Part shown: positions 1-4,405 of the stretch, in pieces
Position numbering within the stretch: position 1 is the stretch's first letter
Layout of the letters: every line of letters begins with the position of its first letter
Source: a candidate division LCP-89 bacterium
GTDB lineage: Bacteria > Electryoneota > B3-LCP
Length of the DNA: 6,477 nucleotides
Direction: 5' to 3'
Assembly (NCBI GenBank): GCA_025774735.1
Contig: JALGZU010000166.1
Location: forward strand, 1-6,477
Notes under the pieces: generated by a model
Databases searched by the model: none
What the model saw: only the letters and a program-made list of their open reading frames with translations
What the model was told of the DNA's origin: nothing
Program-made: the position numbers and the translations under genes

Positions 1-1901
1 AGGTCGTAGAGGAAATCTCCGGGACCGAAACTGTGTGAAAAAGCCATGCCCCCTTCCAGCGAATACGACAGCCTCCACCCGCAGATCAGCAGTTTCCCGC
101 CGTGTGTCAGGTACTTCCGGAAAGCCGTCGTGTCCGTCCCGAACGTGGCCGTGTTGTAGTCTCCGTGAGCCAGCAGCAGGCTGTACGGAGCCAGGTCGGC
201 GTCGCTCAGGGAAATACTCGCCGCCAGGCTGTCAGCGCGGTCCCACTGGCCCTCCACCTGGTACTCTGCCAGGACGGAGCTGTAGAAAGCGTCCACCTCT
301 TCGTCAGGTGGAGGCGTCCCGCTTCCGTCCGGCGTGGCGTCCAACACCAGGATTCCCAGGTGATGCGACGCCAGTTGCCCCTCCTCGACCTCACCCGGCT
401 CCCCCACTGCCAGCTGGTCGTTGCGGGTTCGCAAGCGGTAAAGGTAGAGCTGCCCGACCTCTGGATCCCAGTCGAAATAGCTCGAATCCGGGTGGGAGAG
501 CATCGCGATCTCGCTGAAATCGCCGCCCGGTATCGCCCTCTCGATGATGGTCTCCAGGGTGTTCGGTTCCGGGCGAGGTGTCCAGCGCATATCCACGCCC
601 GTCGGTGTGGACGTCGTCTCGAAATCCTCCGGCGGCGGAGCGGTGATCGGCATCCCTGACGCCTCGTCGCTAAAGCGTGAAGGCAGCCCGTTGTCTCCGG
701 CCACCGACAGGCTGATTTCGTACTGTACTCCTTCCATCAATCCGGATAGTTGCAGGAAGGAGGTATCCGCTACTGTGACGATGTCTTCCCAATAGAGTTG
801 TTCGGATGTCCGGTACGCCACCCTCACCGATCCCCCCGGCGGAGTTAACGTATCCGGCCAGCTGACCAGGAGGCTGACGCCGTCCCCTGCGTTCGCCACG
901 GTCGGCGCAGCGGGAGTCTCCGGAGCCGACGCCAGGACGCAGGTCGCTCCCAGCGCCAGACGCGCCACCCGGCGTGCATAGGAGACCGACATGTTCTCCG
1001 GCAAGTCGGTGCTGTCGTGCTGGAAAGCCACGTCCTCCGCCGTCTCGATCAGCCGCGCCGAGGTGTAGCCCAGTTCGTAAAAGGGGATGTGGTCGCCGCC
1101 CCGCCCCGGCCGGTCGATGGCGTCGTAGAGAATCACGGTCAGGTTCTCTGTATAAGCTTCACCCACCCACTTGAGATAGCGGGCCAGTTGTCTCGATGAC
1201 GAACTCTGAGGCCCCCCGGAATAGCAGCGAACCGTCACCGAATCCACCACGCCGTAAGGATCAACGATGTGACCGATCATATCCAGGTTGATCATAGCCG
1301 TCACCGGAACACCGCTGTCGTAGAGCCACTGCGAATACGCCTCCGCACCCAGTAAACCCTGCTCTTCGCCCGCGCTGGCCGCCAATACGATGGTCGTCGA
1401 CAGGGATGTGTCGGACAGAATCCGGCCGATCTCCAGCAGCGAAGCGATGCCGCTGCCGTCGTCGTCCGCTCCCGGAGCGAACCCCGCGGTGTCACTCGAT
1501 GAAGCGTTCCTCGTATCTAAGTGTCCACCCAGCACGATCACCCTCTCATCGCTGCTGGTCCCCGCCAGCGTCCCGTGGACGTTATAACAGCTGTACAGGG
1601 AACCGCCCCAGTTCGACGTCCAGGGGAAAAGCTCGGCCGGTACCCCGTTCTGCCCGAACTTCCCCTGCACCCAGTTCCGCGCCGCCCCGATGCCGGTGCG
1701 GTCCAAAATCGTGTCCGAGTACGTATGCCGGGTGTGGAATCCGACCAGGGTGTCGATGGCCGCGCTCATCTCGGCCTCACTGATCTGTTCCACCAGGCCC
1801 AGAATGCCCGGATCGGCTGGCAGGGGAGCCGGATCGGCCGGAGCCGGGTGCTGCACAACCAACAGTGCCAGAACGCAGAGAGTCGCGAGTCTTTTCATCA
1901 T
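1..1901 (-). CDS. Secreted M28-family zinc aminopeptidase with FN3-like domains (3' end outside window)
   Basis: The frame is open from an ATG at 1901 to the left edge: 633 complete codons and no stop, so the C-terminus is missing. Residues 1-22 form a signal peptide (MMKR, then a Leu/Val/Ala-rich core, probable cut after A22), so the enzyme is exported. Residues about 40-320 are an M28 peptidase domain with all expected di-zinc and catalytic residues visible: H127 and D129 (GGHLDT), D147 (GADDDGSG), catalytic E179 and ligand E180 (GEEQGLLG), D207 (NLDMIG), the GGDHIPF motif at 268-274 and H295 (FQHDSTD). M28 enzymes release N-terminal amino acids from peptides; the exact substrate cannot be read here. 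Residues about 325-420 and 421-510 look like two fibronectin-III-like modules. From about 513 (LGILVLDAT) an alpha/beta domain begins that resembles a GATase1-like fold, but this is tentative. ATG 1901 was chosen over ATG 1898 because GAAGG lies 7 bases upstream of 1901. The complete protein may end in a T9SS sorting domain like its neighbour (inference). Confidence 0.93.
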   Translation of the reverse strand, partial: MMKRLATLCVLALLVVQHPAPADPAPLPADPGILGLVEQISEAEMSAAIDTLVGFHTRHTYSDTILDRTGIGAARNWVQGKFGQNGVPAELFPWTSNWGGSLYSCYNVHGTLAGTSSDERVIVLGGHLDTRNASSSDTAGFAPGADDDGSGIASLLEIGRILSDTSLSTTIVLAASAGEEQGLLGAEAYSQWLYDSGVPVTAMINLDMIGHIVDPYGVVDSVTVRCYSGGPQSSSSRQLARYLKWVGEAYTENLTVILYDAIDRPGRGGDHIPFYELGYTSARLIETAEDVAFQHDSTDLPENMSVSYARRVARLALGATCVLASAPETPAAPTVANAGDGVSLLVSWPDTLTPPGGSVRVAYRTSEQLYWEDIVTVADTSFLQLSGLMEGVQYEISLSVAGDNGLPSRFSDEASGMPITAPPPEDFETTSTPTGVDMRWTPRPEPNTLETIIERAIPGGDFSEIAMLSHPDSSYFDWDPEVGQLYLYRLRTRNDQLAVGEPGEVEEGQLASHHLGILVLDATPDGSGTPPPDEEVDAFYSSVLAEYQVEGQWDRADSLAASISLSDADLAPYSLLLAHGDYNTATFGTDTTAFRKYLTHGGKLLICGWRLSYSLEGGMAFSHSFGPGDFLYD

Positions 1902-1908
1902 GTGGGAG

Positions 1909-1913
1909 CCTTC
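1909..1913 (-). promoter_or_regulatory. Ribosome binding site of the M28 peptidase gene
   Basis: GAAGG on the minus strand lies 7 bases before the ATG at 1901. It supports the first of two tandem ATG codons as the start. Confidence 0.7.
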
Positions 1914-1928
1914 AGAAGATTTGATGGA

Positions 1929-1948
1929 GGAATATACGGATTTATTCC
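1929..1948. repeat. Inverted repeat GGAATA-N8-TATTCC over the M28 promoter
   Basis: Two 6-base arms, 1929-1934 and 1943-1948, are exact reverse complements separated by 8 bases. They cover the -10 element and part of the promoter spacer, where a repressor operator would be expected. No factor can be named, and a repeat this short could be chance. Confidence 0.3.
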
Positions 1949-1959
1949 GGCTTTGTCAA
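1931..1959 (-). promoter_or_regulatory. Sigma-70-type promoter of the M28 peptidase gene
   Basis: On the minus strand a perfect -35 hexamer TTGACA (1959-1954) is followed after exactly 17 bases by TATATT (1936-1931), one mismatch from the -10 consensus. Transcription would begin near 1924 and give a leader of about 23 bases containing the GAAGG ribosome binding site. The promoter lies wholly in the gap between the two peptidase genes, so the M28 gene need not depend on transcription from the M23 gene. Whether the housekeeping sigma factor of this lineage uses this consensus is an assumption. Confidence 0.65.
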
Positions 1960-1985
1960 GCGGGGGATGGGGGAGAAGCCCGTGT

Positions 1986-4100
1986 TTATTTTATCAGCAA
2001 CATCTTTTCTGTGAGCGTCCGGTTACCCGCCACCAGCCGGTACGGATACATCCCGGATGGCAGGTTCAAGCCACTGAATGTGACCTCGTGCCGGCCCGCC
2101 GCCTGCCAACCCTCCACCAGAGTCTTGACTTTGCGCCCCTGCAGATCGAAGATGTCGAGTGTAACTCTGCCGGCTGCGGGCAGCAGGTAGGTGATCGTCG
2201 TGGTCGGATTGAAGGGATCGGGGTGATTTTTCTCCAGAATCAGAGTTCCGCCCTCGGGCAAACCGTCCATCTGCCGGTAGGGCGGAAAGTCGTTGTCGAT
2301 GAAGATCGCCATGCTGCCCGACGTCGAATTCCCTGCGCAGTCATGCACGATCACCTCCAGCAGGTAGGGTCCGTTGTAGAAGTTGCGCGTGTCGAAGATT
2401 TCCAGGCTGTCCGCCGCGGTGATCGCCGAATCCCCGTCCGAATTCGTCAGGATATAGTAAAAATCCTTGGTTGTGCTGTTGTTCGTCGAAAAGCAGGTCT
2501 GGTCCCGGCTGTACATTGTCTCCAGCACCAGTGTTTCGTATTCATTGCTGAAGTACGTATCCAGAGGCATGTCCTGGACGAAGCTGTACTGTTCGTAAAC
2601 CGGCACGAAGGGATTTTCCGGAGCGAATAGTCTGAACTGTAGATCCCAGACGTTGATCCTCGATTCGAAGGCTGTCGAAACGGCGTAATCCACGCATTTG
2701 GCGATGATCTTAATCTCGCCGGAGAGGTTCAGCGGATCCAGGTAGACCCCCTCCCGCGTCCTGAAGGCGAACCGTTCACTGCCCAGCGCATATTCGATGA
2801 CCGGCGAAATGGAATCAGTCATGTTGGTCACGTCCACCAGAGGATTATCCACCGTCCACCAGTCGCCGTTCCAGATGTGAGCCGATGGAGCAATCCTGGC
2901 GAAATGGCAGTGCGGTTCGAATCCCCAGGCGGGGAAAATCGTCCCGATCACGTCCCCCGCAGTCACGCTGTCCCCCACACCGAAAGAAAACGAATCCTGA
3001 TTTAAATGAGCGTAGAGGTACCCTTCCTCGACCTCTCCCAGATTCCCGATGGCGATCCGCCAGTAGCGCTCGTCCCCCGTTGTCAGAATCGCCTCCACCA
3101 CGCCGTCCTGGACGGAATAGACGTTCTCGAAAGGATCTGCGAAGAAATCCACCCCCGGATGCAGGTAGAGTGAACTCCATTCCTGGAGTTGTGCGTAGGA
3201 GTTCTTCACTACCGAGGCGAATGAGGTTTCATTGTAATACAACGGCGCCCGGATCCGTTCGTGGGTATCGAGCGTCTCGCCCGGTTTGGTGCAGGTCCGC
3301 TCCTCCAATAATTCGATTTCGAATTCGGTCTCCAGTTCGTACAATTTGTAGTGTCGTAATCGCCCCTGTCCGCTTCTCTCAACGAAATACAGCCGTCCCC
3401 CGAGCATCCGGACATCGAAAAAACGCCCCGCACTGGCAAAGATTGACTTCAATTGTCCCGATCTTAAAAGGTACAGCTCCGATGCCGTGAATATAATCGG
3501 CGTGTCTGCTAAAAAGTGCAGGCTAAGCGGGGTAGTATCAATCGGGAAAGTCATATCGCGATAACGGACGCAGTGAGTCTCGTAATCGTAAAAGAACGGC
3601 CGGCCCAGGTCATCCAGATCGAAGATGGTCGCGGCAGGGTAACGCCAATTTTCGCCCGTGGTGAGGTCGATGGTTGTGAGAGCTTCGCCGTCGAAAAAAG
3701 CGGCATACTGGCCGGTTGGCGAAAGGGTCAAGTTGATGATCTGTTGGAAATCCAGGTGCTTCTTCAATCCGAAGGTCGGATCGTAAAACCGGATCGTTTT
3801 CGGCGTGGATCCTTCGCCGAACGAGAACGTAACGCAGCCTGAAACCGATTCCACGTAGCAGTCCCCGCGCAGATTGGGTGGGGTGCTTTCGCCGGAATTA
3901 TCCCCGGTTGGTCTGAGGCGGCTATGCAGCTCCTTTCCATAACTGATACGCCCGGATTGGTTCAGAAATACACCCGTTTCATCAGCCGCCCGCGCTGGCG
4001 GAAAAAGGGTGAAAATGCCGGTGGTCAACAACACCGCGGTCAGAGGGATACAGTGCCGTTGCCTGGATCTTGACGAACGCGTTTTAATCCCGTTTTGCAT
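1986..4100 (-). CDS. Secreted multidomain M23 (LytM-type) metallopeptidase with T9SS C-terminal sorting domain
   Basis: From ATG 4100 this is a complete 704-residue protein ending in TAA. Residues 1-38 form a signal peptide with a basic n-region, a hydrophobic core (PLTAVLLTTGIFTLF) and a probable cut after ARA. Residues about 40-300 contain short beta-rich units resembling propeller blades (LSPTGQYAAFFDGEALTTID; LYLLRSGQLKSIF). Residues about 305-405 form the M23 peptidase domain: HPGVD gives H314 and D318, YAHL gives H365, and HCHF gives H397 and H399, the full set for a zinc endopeptidase. Known M23 enzymes cut peptidoglycan cross-links or, less often, other glycine-rich peptides. Residues about 430-605 look like Ig-type beta domains. 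Residues 620-704 (HPDPFNPTTTI, LPSGMYPYRL, KMLLIK) are a FlgD-Ig-like/T9SS type A sorting tail, so export to the cell surface or medium is inferred. An in-frame GTG at 4151 would add 17 residues but is upstream of the predicted transcription start, so ATG 4100 is preferred. No strong ribosome binding site precedes it. The catalytic set is intact; the biological target is unknown. Confidence 0.92.
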   Translation of the reverse strand: MQNGIKTRSSRSRQRHCIPLTAVLLTTGIFTLFPPARAADETGVFLNQSGRISYGKELHSRLRPTGDNSGESTPPNLRGDCYVESVSGCVTFSFGEGSTPKTIRFYDPTFGLKKHLDFQQIINLTLSPTGQYAAFFDGEALTTIDLTTGENWRYPAATIFDLDDLGRPFFYDYETHCVRYRDMTFPIDTTPLSLHFLADTPIIFTASELYLLRSGQLKSIFASAGRFFDVRMLGGRLYFVERSGQGRLRHYKLYELETEFEIELLEERTCTKPGETLDTHERIRAPLYYNETSFASVVKNSYAQLQEWSSLYLHPGVDFFADPFENVYSVQDGVVEAILTTGDERYWRIAIGNLGEVEEGYLYAHLNQDSFSFGVGDSVTAGDVIGTIFPAWGFEPHCHFARIAPSAHIWNGDWWTVDNPLVDVTNMTDSISPVIEYALGSERFAFRTREGVYLDPLNLSGEIKIIAKCVDYAVSTAFESRINVWDLQFRLFAPENPFVPVYEQYSFVQDMPLDTYFSNEYETLVLETMYSRDQTCFSTNNSTTKDFYYILTNSDGDSAITAADSLEIFDTRNFYNGPYLLEVIVHDCAGNSTSGSMAIFIDNDFPPYRQMDGLPEGGTLILEKNHPDPFNPTTTITYLLPAAGRVTLDIFDLQGRKVKTLVEGWQAAGRHEVTFSGLNLPSGMYPYRLVAGNRTLTEKMLLIK

Positions 4101-4110
4101 GGATGTCAAC

Positions 4111-4122
4111 CGGTTATAACCG
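4111..4122. repeat. 12-bp perfect palindrome in the M23 gene leader
   Basis: CGGTTATAACCG is identical to its own reverse complement. It lies between the predicted transcription start (about 4125) and the ATG at 4100, a position typical of a repressor operator. No known regulator is recognised. About one such palindrome would be expected by chance in several kilobases, so the evidence is modest. Confidence 0.4.
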
Positions 4123-4131
4123 CTTCTACTT

Positions 4132-4161
4132 AAAATAACCCATAATAGCACTGCCTGTCAA
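4132..4161 (-). promoter_or_regulatory. Promoter of the M23 peptidase gene
   Basis: On the minus strand TTGACA (4161-4156) is followed after 18 bases by TATTTT (4137-4132), or after 17 bases by TTATTT. The -35 is perfect and the -10 is a fair match. The predicted start is near 4125, giving a leader of about 25 bases to ATG 4100. The same TTGACA -35 element is used in front of the downstream M28 gene. Confidence 0.5.
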
Positions 4162-4212
4162 CAAAATCCGTCCGTAATCGGCGAAGCGCTCGCACAATCT
4201 TTGCGAAAGGAA

Positions 4213-4241
4213 TTGCATTTAAAACCGGGATTGCTTATATT
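4213..4241 (+). promoter_or_regulatory. Candidate forward promoter for the SulP gene
   Basis: TTGCAT (4213-4218), 17 bases, then TATATT (4236-4241). The -10 is one mismatch from consensus but the -35 matches only three of six positions. Transcription would start near 4248, leaving a leader of about 158 bases that would include the two palindromes downstream. A promoter nearer the gene that needs the CRP-like site as activator is an alternative. Confidence 0.3.
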
Positions 4242-4259
4242 AAAGCTGTAGGTTTATTC

Positions 4260-4274
4260 CTTATCATGTATAAG
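4260..4274. repeat. Inverted repeat CTTAT-N5-ATAAG
   Basis: Two 5-base arms, 4260-4264 and 4270-4274, are exact reverse complements around a 5-base centre. The repeat sits just downstream of the candidate forward -10 element. It is too AT-rich and short to be a terminator; an operator role is possible but unproven. Confidence 0.25.
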
Positions 4275-4297
4275 TAAAACATTAACTAACGTCAATA

Positions 4298-4313
4298 TGT
4301 GATTCAAGTCACG
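4298..4313. promoter_or_regulatory. CRP/FNR-family-like binding site
   Basis: TGTGA-TTCAAG-TCACG matches nine of the ten defined positions of the classical CRP palindrome TGTGA-N6-TCACA, with the correct 6-base centre. It lies between the divergent M23 and SulP genes, 92 bases before the SulP start codon. CRP/FNR-superfamily regulators are widespread, but which member and which of the two genes it would control cannot be told from the sequence. A weak -10-like TAAATT at 4341-4346 without a -35 would place the site near -47, roughly the range for an activator (inference). Confidence 0.4.
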
Positions 4314-4392
4314 CGTGAAGGATATTTGATCGATTGCTTGTAAATTATTCCGGGCACGACGCGTAGCCTTTGACTCGGCTTCGAAAACACGT

Positions 4393-4396
4393 AAGG
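4393..4396 (+). promoter_or_regulatory. Ribosome binding site of the SulP gene
   Basis: AAGG lies 9 bases before ATG 4406. An in-frame TAA at 4397-4399 rules out any earlier start, so ATG 4406 is the first possible initiator in this frame. Confidence 0.6.
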
Positions 4397-4405
4397 TAAC
4401 ACTAT

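Larger units (their letters stand above)
4101..4405. other. Divergent AT-rich intergenic region
   Basis: These 305 bases separate the M23 gene (leftward) from the SulP gene (rightward) and are clearly richer in A+T than the genes. They contain the M23 promoter and its 12-bp palindrome, a weak forward promoter candidate at 4213-4241, an inverted repeat at 4260-4274, a CRP-like palindrome at 4298-4313 and the SulP ribosome binding site. No tRNA, convincing small open frame or GC-rich terminator hairpin with a T-run was seen. The leftward open frame that starts inside the SulP gene and runs out to about 4304 is not credible as a gene. Confidence 0.7.

Noticed and set aside
35..659. Overlapping plus-strand open frames at the left end
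   Set aside because: The minus-strand frame through here is continuous with the M28 protein; the plus-strand translations are Arg/Pro-rich low-complexity shadows.
1902..1985. A rho-independent terminator between the M23 and M28 genes
   Set aside because: No GC-rich hairpin followed by a T-run is present on the minus strand; the only inverted repeat is AT-rich and overlaps the M28 promoter.
1521..2630. A 369-codon open frame on the plus strand across the M28/M23 gene junction
   Set aside because: It is antisense to two well-supported peptidase genes with intact active-site motifs, its translation has no recognisable domain or hydrophobic pattern, and it arises from the GC-rich codon use of the opposite strand.
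4076..4110. A second TTGACA on the minus strand at 4108-4103 with TAAAAC 17 bases downstream
   Set aside because: It overlaps the M23 start codon and would start transcription inside the signal peptide coding region; the -10 match is poor and a better promoter exists upstream.
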